DNA of 64,000 nt from an uncultured Anaerotruncus sp. (lineage in GTDB: Bacteria; Bacillota; Clostridia; Oscillospirales; Ruminococcaceae): positions 1 through 64,000 of the forward strand of contig CAJFPF010000011.1 in NCBI GenBank assembly GCA_904398655.1, written 5' to 3'. Under the pieces are notes generated by a model that worked only from the letters and a program-made list of their open reading frames with translations, searched no databases and had not been told where the DNA came from. Made by a program: the position numbers and the translations under genes. Shown here one piece after another: positions 48,593 to 58,658 of the stretch; positions within the stretch are counted from its first letter, which is position 1, and every line of letters begins with the position of its first letter.

Positions 48593-51214
48593 ATGCGCAA
48601 ACAGCTTGAAAAGGTTTATGATCCCAGCCAGGTGGAGGACAGGACCTACCGCTTTTGGTTGGATGGGAACTACTTCCACGCGGATGCCGCCAGTGAGAAG
48701 CCGCCCTATACCATTGTAATCCCCCCGCCGAACATCACCGGAAAACTGCACATGGGCCACGCCTTGGACGAGACCCTGCAGGACATCCTGGTCCGTTGGC
48801 GCCGGATGCAGGGGTATGAGACCCTGTGGATGCCCGGTACCGACCACGCCTCCATCGCCACCGAGGCCAAGATTGTGGAGGCCATGCGCCAGGAGGGCCT
48901 CACCAAAGAGATGCTGGGCCGGGACGGCTTTTTGAAGCGGGCCTGGGAGTGGAAACGCCTCTATGGCGGTACGATTGTGGAGCAGCTGAAAAAGCTGGGC
49001 TCTTCCTGTGATTGGGAGCGGGAACGGTTCACGCTGGACGAGGGCTGTAGCCGTGCTGTCCGGGAGGTGTTTGTCAGCCTTTATGAGAAGGGGCTGATCT
49101 ACCGTGGGGAGCGGATCGTCAACTGGTGCCCCCACTGCCTGTCCACCATTTCGGACATCGAGGTGGAGTATGAGGAGCGGGACGGCTTCTTCTGGCACAT
49201 CAACTATCCCATTGTAGGTACCGACCAGGTGTTGGAAATCGCCACCACCCGTCCGGAGACCATGCTGGGCGATACCGCTGTGGCGGTGCATCCCCAGGAC
49301 AAGCGTTACCAACACCTGATTGGCAAGAAGGTGCTTCTGCCTCTGGTGAACCGGGAGATCCCCATTGTGGCGGACGAATACGTGGAGATGGATTTCGGTA
49401 CCGGCGTGGTGAAGATCACCCCCGCCCATGACCCCAACGACTTTGAGGTGGGCCTGCGCCACAACCTGCCGGTGATCAACGTCATGAACGAGGACGCCAC
49501 CATCAATGAAAACGGTGGCCGTTACTGCGGCATGACCCGGGAAGTCTGCCGGAAGGCGATTGTGGCCGACCTGGAGGCTGCTGGCTATCTAAAGTACACC
49601 GAGCCCTATAAGCACAACGTGGGCAGCTGCTATCGCTGCGGCACCATCATTGAACCCCGGGCCTCCAAACAGTGGTTTGTGAAGATGGAGCCGCTGGCCA
49701 AGCCGGCGGTGGAGGCGGTGCGGGACGGCCGCACCAAGTTTGTACCCGAGCGGTTTGAAAAAATCTATTTCAACTGGATGGAGAATATCAAGGACTGGTG
49801 CATTTCCCGTCAGCTGTGGTGGGGTCATCGAATCCCTGCCTGGTACTGCGCCGACTGCGGGGAGTTGATCGTCTCCCGCCAGGATCCGGACCGCTGCCCG
49901 CACTGCGGCGGCACCCATCTGGAACAGGATCCGGACACCCTGGATACCTGGTTCAGCTCCGCCCTTTGGCCGTTCTCTACCCTGGGATGGCCGGACGAGA
50001 CCCCGGAGCTCAAGAAGTTCTATCCCACCGACACTTTGGTCACCGGTTACGACATCATCTTTTTCTGGGTGGCCCGGATGATCTTCTCCGGCCTGGAACA
50101 GATGGGGGAAGTGCCGTTCAAAACGGTTCTGATTCACGGCCTGGTGCGGGATGCCCAGGGCCGTAAGATGAGCAAATCCCTGGGAAATGGCATCGACCCG
50201 TTGCAGATTATCGGCCAGTATGGCGCGGATGCCTTGCGGTTCACATTGGCCACTGGCAACGCGCCGGGCAACGATATGCGCTTCTCAGATGAGAAGGTGA
50301 ATGCGTCTCGGAATTTTGCCAACAAACTCTGGAACGCCAGCCGTTTCCTGCTCATGAACCTGTCCGACCAGGTGGAGCGGGTGGAGCTACCCGGCCAATT
50401 GGCGGTGGAGGACCGGTGGGTGCTGTCCAAGTACAACACTTTGGTCCGGGAGGTCACCGACAACCTGGAGAAGTTCGAATTGGGCATGGCAGTGCAAAAG
50501 CTCTATGATTTTATCTGGGACATCCTCTGTGATTGGTATATTGAGCTTTGCAAAACTCGTCTCCAGGCGGGCGGAGAGACTTCCTTGGCCGCCCAGCAGG
50601 TGCTCTGCTATGTGCTGGAAGGGACGTTGCGCCTGTTGCATCCGTTTATGCCATTTATCACCGAGGAGATCTGGCAGGCCCTGCCCCATGAGGGGGAGAG
50701 CATTATGGTGGCCCCTTGGCCGGTCTATCGGGAGGAGCTGAACTTCTCCCAGGAGGAGGCCTCCTTTGAAAAGGTGATGCAGGCCATCCGCGCCATCCGT
50801 GCCCGCCGGGGTGAGATGAATGTCCCGCCCTCCCGCAAAGCCCGGGTCTATATCGCCACCAGTGAGCCGGAGACCTTCCACCAAGGGGTGCCGTTTATCG
50901 AGCGGTTGGCTTTTGCCTCCCAGGTGGAGATTGGAGAGCAGTTCTCGGTGGAGGGCGCGGTCCAGGTAGTCACCGACGGCGCCCGTATTTCCATCCCCAT
51001 GGAGGAGCTGGTGGATCTGGAAAAGGAGCGGGCTCGCTTGCAAAAGGAGCTGTCCGCCTGCGAGAAGGAGATTGCCTCTCTGAATGGCAAGCTGGCCAAT
51101 GAGAAATTTGTCTCCAAGGCCCCCGCCAACGTGGTGGAGGCGGAGCGTCAGAAGCTCCAAAAGGCCCAGGAACGGTTGGGCAAGATTCAGGAGAGCCTGA
51201 GCGCTTTGGGTTAA
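48593..51214 (+). CDS. valS: Valyl-tRNA synthetase
   Basis: [15 protein letters not shown] (HIGH-type), [12 protein letters not shown] (KMSKS), C-terminal coiled coil. Confidence 0.97.
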   Translation: MRKQLEKVYDPSQVEDRTYRFWLDGNYFHADAASEKPPYTIVIPPPNITGKLHMGHALDETLQDILVRWRRMQGYETLWMPGTDHASIATEAKIVEAMRQEGLTKEMLGRDGFLKRAWEWKRLYGGTIVEQLKKLGSSCDWERERFTLDEGCSRAVREVFVSLYEKGLIYRGERIVNWCPHCLSTISDIEVEYEERDGFFWHINYPIVGTDQVLEIATTRPETMLGDTAVAVHPQDKRYQHLIGKKVLLPLVNREIPIVADEYVEMDFGTGVVKITPAHDPNDFEVGLRHNLPVINVMNEDATINENGGRYCGMTREVCRKAIVADLEAAGYLKYTEPYKHNVGSCYRCGTIIEPRASKQWFVKMEPLAKPAVEAVRDGRTKFVPERFEKIYFNWMENIKDWCISRQLWWGHRIPAWYCADCGELIVSRQDPDRCPHCGGTHLEQDPDTLDTWFSSALWPFSTLGWPDETPELKKFYPTDTLVTGYDIIFFWVARMIFSGLEQMGEVPFKTVLIHGLVRDAQGRKMSKSLGNGIDPLQIIGQYGADALRFTLATGNAPGNDMRFSDEKVNASRNFANKLWNASRFLLMNLSDQVERVELPGQLAVEDRWVLSKYNTLVREVTDNLEKFELGMAVQKLYDFIWDILCDWYIELCKTRLQAGGETSLAAQQVLCYVLEGTLRLLHPFMPFITEEIWQALPHEGESIMVAPWPVYREELNFSQEEASFEKVMQAIRAIRARRGEMNVPPSRKARVYIATSEPETFHQGVPFIERLAFASQVEIGEQFSVEGAVQVVTDGARISIPMEELVDLEKERARLQKELSACEKEIASLNGKLANEKFVSKAPANVVEAERQKLQKAQERLGKIQESLSALG

Positions 51215-51278
51215 AATGGAACATCGCTGCAAGCGCGGCGGCTGCGGCCGCCGCGCTTTCCTTTAGGAGGGTAAAATC

Positions 51279-52556
51279 GTGACGGAACAGGACGCAATTC
51301 GGTATATTCACTCTTTCAAACGGTTCAGTTCTCACCCCACATTAGACCGGATCCATCGGCTGTTGAAGCTGCTGGGCGACCCCCAGGACCAATTACAGGT
51401 GGTACATGTGGCGGGGACCAATGGCAAAGGATCGGTCTGTGCGATGATGGCGGAGGCCCTGCGCCAAGGGGGTTATAGGACTGGCCTGTTTCTCTCCCCC
51501 TATGTGCTGGAATTCCGGGAACGGATGCAGTTGGATGGAGAGATGATCCCACCCCAGGAGCTGGTGGAACAGGTGGAGCGGGTGCGCCCGTTGGCGGAAC
51601 AGGTGGAGGACCTGAATGAGTTCGAGCTGATTACTGCCATGGGATATGACTGGTTTTCCCGTAAGGGATGTGAAGTGGTGGTGGTGGAGACTGGGCTGGG
51701 CGGCCGGTATGATGCCACCAACGCGGTTGCAAAGCCGCTGATATCGGTGATTACCTCCATCGGCTTGGACCACACCGCTGTTCTGGGAGGCACTGTGGAG
51801 GAGATCGCCCAGGCGAAAGCGGGAATCATTAAGCCAGGCGCTCCGGTAGTTTGCGCCCCCTGCCAGCCGGATGGCGCCTTTGCGGTGGTGTTGGAGGCCG
51901 CCGCAAAAGCGGGCGTTCCGGTGTTGACCCCCTCCCTGTCCGCGGTGGAGGATCCGACCTTTTCATTGGAGGGCAGCCGGTTTATCTATGACGGCCAGCA
52001 CCTTATGGTGGGGATGCCAGGGCGGTTCCAGCTGGCCAATGCCATCACTGCCTATACGGCCCTGGATTGTCTGCGCAATCGTTGCGGATTTGACCGCCTC
52101 ACCACACAGGCAGTGGCCGGAGGGTTGGCGGATGCCCGCCTGCCCGCTCGGATGGAGGTGCTTGGGCGGGAACCGTTGGTGCTATTGGATGGGGCCCACA
52201 ACCCTCCGGGAGCTAAAGCTTTGGCGGACACCCTGTTTTTGGCGGGAGACCGGCCCATTACCGCAGTGATGGGGGTCCTGTCGGACAAGGACAGTGCGGG
52301 TGTCTTGGAACAGCTGGCCCCCCATCTGCGCCGGGTGATCACCGTGACTCCGGAATCCCCTCGGGCCCTCTCCGCCCATGAGTTGGCTGCCCGGGCTGGG
52401 GCGCTGGGGCTGGATGCCTCTGCCGCCCATGGCGGACAGGAGGCGCTGGAGTTGGCGACAGCGGTGGCTGCGCGGGAAAAGGGCGCGGTGCTCATCTGCG
52501 GCTCCCTCTATCTGGCGGCGCAGATGCGGCGGCTATTTTTGGAATGGGAGGCATAA
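51279..52556 (+). CDS. folC: Bifunctional folylpolyglutamate / dihydrofolate synthase
   Basis: VAGTNGKGSVCAMMAEALRQGGYRTGLFLSPYVLEFRERMQ; GTG start. Confidence 0.92.
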   Translation: MTEQDAIRYIHSFKRFSSHPTLDRIHRLLKLLGDPQDQLQVVHVAGTNGKGSVCAMMAEALRQGGYRTGLFLSPYVLEFRERMQLDGEMIPPQELVEQVERVRPLAEQVEDLNEFELITAMGYDWFSRKGCEVVVVETGLGGRYDATNAVAKPLISVITSIGLDHTAVLGGTVEEIAQAKAGIIKPGAPVVCAPCQPDGAFAVVLEAAAKAGVPVLTPSLSAVEDPTFSLEGSRFIYDGQHLMVGMPGRFQLANAITAYTALDCLRNRCGFDRLTTQAVAGGLADARLPARMEVLGREPLVLLDGAHNPPGAKALADTLFLAGDRPITAVMGVLSDKDSAGVLEQLAPHLRRVITVTPESPRALSAHELAARAGALGLDASAAHGGQEALELATAVAAREKGAVLICGSLYLAAQMRRLFLEWEA

Positions 52557-52589
52557 CCCCACTCGGCGGCATTCGGCAAATTTTACCTA

Positions 52590-52622
52590 GAAAAAGCCTT
52601 ATCCTATGGATAGGGCTTTTTT
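52590..52622 (+). terminator. Intrinsic terminator
   Basis: AAAAAGCCTTATCC-ta-TGGATAGGGCTTTTTT. Confidence 0.7.
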
Positions 52623-52657
52623 AATTGCCTTGGCAGGGAGAAAGGACGTAGAAGGAT

Positions 52658-53014
52658 ATGGCAGTACAGATTGAAATCGCAGGGGAGTGGATGACCGCGC
52701 GGCTACTGGGTGATATCGATCATCACAGCGCCAGAGAGTTGCGGGAATCCATCGATAGCGCCGTATTGACCGGGCAGATTCGAGAGCTGGAACTGGATTT
52801 CCGGGATGTAAGCTTTATGGACTCCTCTGGGATTGGCTTGGTAATGGGACGGTACAAGCTGATGCAGGAGTTGGGGGGACATCTCCGGTTGATAAATGTG
52901 GCCGGGCATCTAAAAAAAGTGATGATTTTGGCGGGGCTTGACCGGCTGGCAGTGCTGGACAGGCCCACCCCAGTAAAAAAGCAACCGGAACTGGAAAAGG
53001 GGGAAGGGGAATGA
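52658..53014 (+). CDS. spoIIAA: Anti-sigma F factor antagonist
   Basis: STAS domain, ELDFRDVSFMDSSGIGLVMGRYKLM; operon with spoIIAB and sigF. Confidence 0.92.
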   Translation: MAVQIEIAGEWMTARLLGDIDHHSARELRESIDSAVLTGQIRELELDFRDVSFMDSSGIGLVMGRYKLMQELGGHLRLINVAGHLKKVMILAGLDRLAVLDRPTPVKKQPELEKGEGE

Positions 53015-53454
53015 AGGCGCTCAACACCATGAAATTGCAATTTGAAGGCCGTTCGGTGAACGAGGGGTTTTCCAGGACGGCGGTGGCCGCCTTCCTGGCC
53101 CAGCTGGATCCAACGGTGGAGGAGGTGTCGGATGTCAAGACCGCTGTGAGCGAAGCAGTGACCAACTGTATTGTCCACGCCTATCGGGACAGTTTGGGGA
53201 TCGTCTACATAACCGCTGGAATCCTACCGGATAACCGCGTGGTCATCAAAATCCGAGACAAAGGGTGCGGCATTCCCGATGTAAAGAAGGCAATGGAACC
53301 CCTCTTTACAACTGCTCCGGAGGAGGAACGGGCTGGACTGGGCTTTGCGGTTATGGAGAGCTTGATGGACCGGGTGAAGGTGACCTCCCAGGAGGGGAAG
53401 GGAACCACTGTGGTACTCACCCGAAAGATCCGCGGCAAGGAGGCGGGTGTTTGA
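53011..53454 (+). CDS. spoIIAB: Anti-sigma F factor (serine kinase)
   Basis: VKTAVSEAVTNCIVHAY, IKIRDKGCGIPDVKKAMEPLFTTAPEEERAGLGFAVMES. Confidence 0.93.
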   Translation: MKALNTMKLQFEGRSVNEGFSRTAVAAFLAQLDPTVEEVSDVKTAVSEAVTNCIVHAYRDSLGIVYITAGILPDNRVVIKIRDKGCGIPDVKKAMEPLFTTAPEEERAGLGFAVMESLMDRVKVTSQEGKGTTVVLTRKIRGKEAGV

Positions 53455-54128
53455 CGGCAAGCTGTATCGTCCCACAGCGCGAGGAACGTATCTCCCAAAA
53501 TTTGGGGTTGGTACACGCCTGTGCCCACCGGCTCAAGGGCCGGGGGATTGAATATGAAGATCTCTTCCAGGCCGGCTGCATTGGCCTGTGTAAAGCGGTG
53601 GACGCTTTTGATGACAGCCGTGGGGTACGATTTTCCACCTATGCGGTTCCGGTGATTTTGGGAGAGATGCGCCGCCTGTTCCGGGATGGAGGAGCGGTGA
53701 AGGTTTCCAGGACCCTCAAGGAGTTGGCGCTAAAATTGGGACGGGAACGGGAGCTGTTGGCCACCCAGCTGGGCCGTGACCCCACGGTCAGCGAGCTGGC
53801 GGAACATCTGCAGTTATCGGAAGAGCAGGTGGTGGAGGCCCTATGCGCCGCAGCTCCGCCGCTCTCTCTCACCGAAGGACAGGAGGAGGGCGGGGGACAG
53901 ATTGACCTTCCGGTGGCATCTCCCGAGGAGATGCTGTCCGACCGGCTATCTCTGAAACAGCTGGTGAACGAATTGGAACCCAACGACCGGAAGCTGATCC
54001 TTTTACGCTATTTCTCTGGGAAAACCCAGGTGCAGACGGCCAAGGCGCTGGGAATGACCCAGGTACAGGTCTCCCGTAGGGAGAAGAAGATTTTAGCATC
54101 CTTACGCCAAGGAATGTTGGGACCATAG
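53451..54128 (+). CDS. sigF: Sporulation sigma factor SigF
   Basis: TTG start overlapping the spoIIAB stop (TTGA); EYEDLFQAGCIGLCKAVDAFDDSRGVRFSTYAVPVILGEMRR; region 4 TQVQTAKALGMTQVQVSRREKKIL. Confidence 0.9.
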   Translation: MTASCIVPQREERISQNLGLVHACAHRLKGRGIEYEDLFQAGCIGLCKAVDAFDDSRGVRFSTYAVPVILGEMRRLFRDGGAVKVSRTLKELALKLGRERELLATQLGRDPTVSELAEHLQLSEEQVVEALCAAAPPLSLTEGQEEGGGQIDLPVASPEEMLSDRLSLKQLVNELEPNDRKLILLRYFSGKTQVQTAKALGMTQVQVSRREKKILASLRQGMLGP

Positions 54129-54177
54129 AACCCCATCGGGCCGCCGGAAACTTCCGGCGGCCCGATGGGGTTCTATG
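54124..54177. repeat. 26-bp perfect inverted repeat with 2-nt loop immediately after sigF
   Basis: CATAGAACCCCATCGGGCCGCCGGAA-AC-TTCCGGCGGCCCGATGGGGTTCTATG; no T-tract on either side. Confidence 0.9.
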
Positions 54178-54348
54178 AAAAGCGGAGGGTTCTGGTATGG
54201 GGCTATTCTGAGGGCAAAACGCCACCCGCATACTGCCGCCGCAAGTCTTGGAGGCTTTCTGTCCCATCCTATGCGGATAGGGCCGGTGGCGAAACCGCAA
54301 AGACCTTTCGGCCAACGCCGGTATTTGGGCGGACAAAACGGGTTCCTG

Positions 54349-54392
54349 CAAAAAGAAAAAGGAAAGCTGCCGCTTTGGAGCGGAGCTTTCCT
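54349..54392 (-). terminator. Intrinsic terminator of the minus-strand TauE/SafE gene
   Basis: Minus strand AGGAAAGCTcCGCT-ccaa-AGCGGcAGCTTTCCTTTTTCTTTTT. Confidence 0.85.
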
Positions 54393-54424
54393 GGAAAAAT
54401 TTTAAAAGGGTGGGTCCATCTACC

Positions 54425-55207
54425 TCATTGGGCAAACCGGACCGCATTATATAGACAGATTAGAATGATGACACACAGCAGCCCAGAGAACAGCTTGTCG
54501 GTAGTGCTGGAGGAGATGCGGCGATTCAGCTGACTGCCGCTCATCCCGCCCAGTACGCCGGCGGACACCATTATCACCAGATAGATCCACGGGAACTGCG
54601 GGATAGTACCTTGGATCAAAGAGGTCAAAAAGCTGGCCAATTGAGAGAACATGATGATGTATAGGGAGTTGGCGGCTGCCTTCTTGGTCTCCATCGAGAA
54701 GGCAAAGAAGAGGATGGCCAGGTTGATGGGGCCGCCTCCGATCCCTAGAAAGGAGGAGAGCACCCCCATGGAACCCCCGATAAAAACGCAGGCAACCCCG
54801 TTTTTTACATGATAAGAGGGGAGGCGATTTCGGAAAAAGGCGCTATAAACCAACGTGAGCAAGGTCACGATGGCCAACACAATGGCCTGCACCATGCCCA
54901 CAAAGGCGTCCTGGGCGGTGAGTTCCTTGACCTTTTGAAACAGAAAGTTTCCAATCACCCCGCCGGCCACTGCCCCCACAGCCAGGAGGCTGCCAATGCG
55001 CAGCTCCACCAGATGATTATTCCGCTGACGGAACACAGAGATGACCGACATGGACAACACGGTCAGTCCGGACAGAAAACTGATCGAACTGACGTCCATC
55101 ACGCCTAGGGCGTCCAGCACCGGCTTGATGACCACGCCGCCTCCTATGCCGCAGATCCCTCCGATGGCGGAAGCAAAATAGCAGATCGCAAAAATTAGAA
55201 CCCCCAT
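54425..55207 (-). CDS. TauE/SafE family sulfite exporter-type membrane protein
   Basis: IGGICGIGGGVVIKPVLDALGV; duplicated GIGGGPINLAILFF. Confidence 0.88.
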   Translation of the reverse strand: MGVLIFAICYFASAIGGICGIGGGVVIKPVLDALGVMDVSSISFLSGLTVLSMSVISVFRQRNNHLVELRIGSLLAVGAVAGGVIGNFLFQKVKELTAQDAFVGMVQAIVLAIVTLLTLVYSAFFRNRLPSYHVKNGVACVFIGGSMGVLSSFLGIGGGPINLAILFFAFSMETKKAAANSLYIIMFSQLASFLTSLIQGTIPQFPWIYLVIMVSAGVLGGMSGSQLNRRISSSTTDKLFSGLLCVIILICLYNAVRFAQ

Positions 55208-55576
55208 GGGTGATAGCCGTCCTTCCCAAATATGAAATCTCTTGGAGCGGACACCGCCAAAAGAATTGACTGGCGCGAAGATTGGGACAACCGCAGCAAG
55301 CGCCTCTATTATAACAAAAACATAATGTCCGGTCAATAGGTCTTTATGGATAAAGAGAACAACATTTTCACAAATTTTTGTGCGATAATTTTATATAAAA
55401 CATGAAAAATTGTGAAATTTACACAATGAAGTTGCGGCAAATTTAGAATAGTAACCGCTTGATTTCCGGTTTTGAAGGTGCTATAGTCTATTCATGAAAT
55501 GTTCGGACATTTAGTCAAATGTTGATGCAATAACACATTTTGTATGGGACGGACATTCAGAAGGGGAGGTGAATAG

Positions 55577-56380
55577 ATGCAGATAAATCACAATAGTCCG
55601 ATCCCCCTCTATTACCAGCTGCGGGAACAGATCCGTGAAAATATCCTTTCTGGCAAATGGGACTTTGGAAAGGAACTCCCCGCGGAGTTGCGGTTGTGTG
55701 AGGAGTTGAACTTGAGTCGGGCTACTGTGAAACAGGCGATGGACGGTTTGGTACAGGAGGGGCTCATTGAACGTAAAAAGGGCAAAGGGACCTTCGTCAC
55801 CTACCGTAAGATGGGCAACAATTTCTTTTCTCAGCCCAGTTTTACCCGCCAGATGGCAGAGTTGGGGCTGGATCTCTACTCCAGAATTTTATCGGCCAGT
55901 GACGGCCCATTGGAAAAGGGAATAGAAGGATATTTCGACCCCTCTGACGGTGAGGAGTTTTGTAAAATCCACCGGGTGCGCTATGTAAACAACCGCCCCC
56001 TGGTGATCGAAGAGAACTATATCCCGAAAGGCTGGTCACGGGACCTTTTGAAACAAAGGCTAAATACTCTTTCCGTTTATGACTATTTGGAAACGGCCAA
56101 CGGTATAAAATTTGACAACTATCATTATATTGTCCAACCGATGTCCCTCCATGAAGAAGAAAAGCAGCTCCTGGGGCTGGAGGATGACCGTATTCAGTTG
56201 ATCGTGTTCAAAAAGGATATGGTAGGCGTTAGATTGGACATCATCTCTTACTATCAGGGGCAAAAGGTCATGTTGACACGACGGATTTTTGAGGGGAGTA
56301 ACTTTTCCATCACGGTGGACTATAATACGGGCACCCATCAAGTTTCTGTGGAAAATGGGAAGTGGACAATCCCTCTCTGA
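55577..56380 (+). CDS. GntR family (UTRA/HutC-type) transcriptional regulator
   Basis: PIPLYYQLREQIRENILSGKWDFGKELPAELRLCEELNLSRATVKQAMDGLVQEGLIERKKGKGTFV. Confidence 0.9.
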   Translation: MQINHNSPIPLYYQLREQIRENILSGKWDFGKELPAELRLCEELNLSRATVKQAMDGLVQEGLIERKKGKGTFVTYRKMGNNFFSQPSFTRQMAELGLDLYSRILSASDGPLEKGIEGYFDPSDGEEFCKIHRVRYVNNRPLVIEENYIPKGWSRDLLKQRLNTLSVYDYLETANGIKFDNYHYIVQPMSLHEEEKQLLGLEDDRIQLIVFKKDMVGVRLDIISYYQGQKVMLTRRIFEGSNFSITVDYNTGTHQVSVENGKWTIPL

Positions 56381-56622
56381 GCCATCCCTGTTTTGGTAGC
56401 ACGATATTGGACAAAATACGAAATAGACAACCTATACACTGGGGGATACGGTCCCTGTGGTGCAGATTTGTTGCCAGTCTGGAAAAATAGAAGTGTATGG
56501 GCTTATTTTTCTGCACCTATTTTGCAAATACGATGTAATACGTATGATAATTTGGGCGCTTACGGAGGCGCCAGACGCCCCGTTTATATAGATATCTTTT
56601 GAGGTAAATGGGAGGAATTTTT

Positions 56623-57867
56623 ATGGCAAAGGTCAAAAAACTGGGCTTTGCAACCAAAGTTTTATTGGGGCTGATTTTAGGAGGTATCCTGGGCCTGATC
56701 GTGGGGCCATCCATCTCCTGTATTGGCTTTATCGGCACCATCTTTTTGCGTCTGCTGCGCTGCTGTGTTGTTCCGCTGATCCTGTGTAACATCGTTTTGG
56801 CCGTGGCCAGCATGGGGGATGTGAAAAAGCTGGGACGCATCGGCGTCAAGCTGATCGTCATCTTCCTGGCAACAACCTTTGTGGCGGCCACCGTCGGCCT
56901 GGTCACTGCCCTGGTGATCAACCCCGGCTTCGGATTTGAGATGGAAGTGGCCGGCGAGGTGGCGGAGCAGGTGGCTCCCACCTTCTCCAGCATCATGTTG
57001 AGCTTCTTCGGCACCAACATCATCGAGTCCATGTCCACCGCTACCCTGTTGCACATCATCTCCTTCGCCATCATCTCGGGTATCGGCATCATGTACATGA
57101 AGGAAGAGGATCAGACCAAGCTCCTCAATGGCTTCGGCCTCATCTCTCGTTATATCATGAGCTTCCTGCGCCTGGTGATGAAGTTCACTCCGATCGGTGT
57201 TTTCTGCCTGATGGCCAACACCACTGGCCAATACGGCACCGATGTGTTGGGACCTCTGGGCAAGTTTATCCTTACCATCTATGTGGGCCTTGCGATCCAT
57301 GCCTTTGTGGTCTATGGCGGGCTGTATGCCATCGGCACCCACAAGAGCCCCCTCAAGTTCTACAAGCTGATCTCCCCCGTGTGGGTCACCAGCTTCTCCA
57401 CCTGCAGCACCGCCGCTACCATGCCGGTTTCCATGCGTGTCTGTGAGGAAAACCTGCATCTGCGCAAGGAAGTCTCTGACTTGACCATCCCTCTGGGCGC
57501 CAACATGAATATGGACGGCAACGGCCTGTGGTATGGTGTTGTGGCGATCTTTGTTGCCGAGGTTATCGGTATGGATCTGACTTTGGGTACCATGATTGTG
57601 GCGATTCTCACCGGTGTGCTCATGACCTTGGGCAGCCCTGGCATCCCTGGCGGTATCATCGTAGCGACCACCATCTTCCTGCAGACTATGGGTATGCCCA
57701 TTGAGTTTGTGGCCCTGCTGAGTGGTATCTTCAGCATCATGGATATGGGTATCACCACCGTCAACTGCGTGGGTTCCGTTGTGGTGGCAGCTGTGGTCTC
57801 CGCCAGTGAGGAAGCCCGTGCGCAAAAGGATCAACGAAAACGCGGGGCTTCTCCCGCCAACGCCTGA
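56623..57867 (+). CDS. Dicarboxylate/amino acid:cation symporter (DAACS family)
   Basis: TSFSTCSTAATMPVSMRVCEE, PLGANMNMDGNGLWYGVVAIF. Confidence 0.9.
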   Translation: MAKVKKLGFATKVLLGLILGGILGLIVGPSISCIGFIGTIFLRLLRCCVVPLILCNIVLAVASMGDVKKLGRIGVKLIVIFLATTFVAATVGLVTALVINPGFGFEMEVAGEVAEQVAPTFSSIMLSFFGTNIIESMSTATLLHIISFAIISGIGIMYMKEEDQTKLLNGFGLISRYIMSFLRLVMKFTPIGVFCLMANTTGQYGTDVLGPLGKFILTIYVGLAIHAFVVYGGLYAIGTHKSPLKFYKLISPVWVTSFSTCSTAATMPVSMRVCEENLHLRKEVSDLTIPLGANMNMDGNGLWYGVVAIFVAEVIGMDLTLGTMIVAILTGVLMTLGSPGIPGGIIVATTIFLQTMGMPIEFVALLSGIFSIMDMGITTVNCVGSVVVAAVVSASEEARAQKDQRKRGASPANA

Positions 57868-57884
57868 AAAGGAGGGCGTAACTT

Positions 57885-58595
57885 ATGAAAGAAAAAGTTG
57901 TAGGCATTATGGGCGGTATGGGTCCGGAGGCAGGTGTCGATCTGTTCTCCCGCATCACTGCGGAGACCCATGCCAAGTGTGATACCGACCATCTCCACAT
58001 CATTTTGGACAGCAACCCCAAGATGCCCAGCCGTCAGGATGCGATTCTCCATGGTGGGGAGAGCCCGGTTCCGGCGATGATCGCCACGGCAAAGAACCTG
58101 GTGAACGCTGGTGCGGATTTTATCATCATTGGAGCCAACACCGCCCACTATTTCTATGATGAAGTGGCAGCCGCTGTGCCTGTTCCCTTCCTGCACATCA
58201 TCCATGAGGCGGTGAAGGAGACCATCCGCCTGGTGCCCGGCATCAAAAAGGTTGGCGTCATGGCTACCACTGCTGCCATGCAGGCCCATGTGTATGAAAA
58301 GTCCTGCGACAAATTTGGCTTGGAGGTCGTTGCCCCTGATGCGGATGTTCAGGATCTGATGCAGAGTGCGATCTTTGACCATGACTACGGTTTTAAGTAT
58401 AACGGCCGTACGGAAAAATGCATCGCGGCGGCTTCATCGGTGGCGGAACACCTCATCGGCAAGGGAGCGGAGGCCTTGATTATGGGCTGCACGGAAATTC
58501 CCCTGATTTTGGGGGACACTACCTTCTCGGTCCCGTTGATCGACCCCAATGAGATCATTGCAAAAGCGGCTGTCCGCTATGCCAAAGGAGAATAA
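57885..58595 (+). CDS. Aspartate/glutamate racemase family protein
   Basis: VVGIMGGMGPEAGVDLFSRI, GANTAHYFYD, LIMGCTEIPLIL. Confidence 0.85.
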   Translation: MKEKVVGIMGGMGPEAGVDLFSRITAETHAKCDTDHLHIILDSNPKMPSRQDAILHGGESPVPAMIATAKNLVNAGADFIIIGANTAHYFYDEVAAAVPVPFLHIIHEAVKETIRLVPGIKKVGVMATTAAMQAHVYEKSCDKFGLEVVAPDADVQDLMQSAIFDHDYGFKYNGRTEKCIAAASSVAEHLIGKGAEALIMGCTEIPLILGDTTFSVPLIDPNEIIAKAAVRYAKGE

Positions 58596-58608
58596 CCTCG
58601 TCTTCCAT

Positions 58609-58650
58609 AAAAAACGGCGTTCTCTATGTTTCATAGAGAACGCCGTTTTT
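58609..58650. terminator. Bidirectional intrinsic terminator
   Basis: AAAAACGGCGTTCTCTATG-ttt-CATAGAGAACGCCGTTTTT. Confidence 0.85.
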
Positions 58651-58658
58651 GTGAAGAT

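Noticed and set aside
47711-49462. 583-aa reading of the corrinoid-protein frame
   Set aside because: The N-terminal ~370 aa are antisense to valS; the real start is the ATG at 48346
54165-54533. 122-aa ORF after sigF
   Set aside because: It begins inside the perfect hairpin, runs antisense into tauE and has no recognisable domain; treated as non-coding
56677-57834. 385-aa minus-strand His/Asp-rich ORF
   Set aside because: Antisense of the DAACS symporter; composition is a reverse-complement artefact
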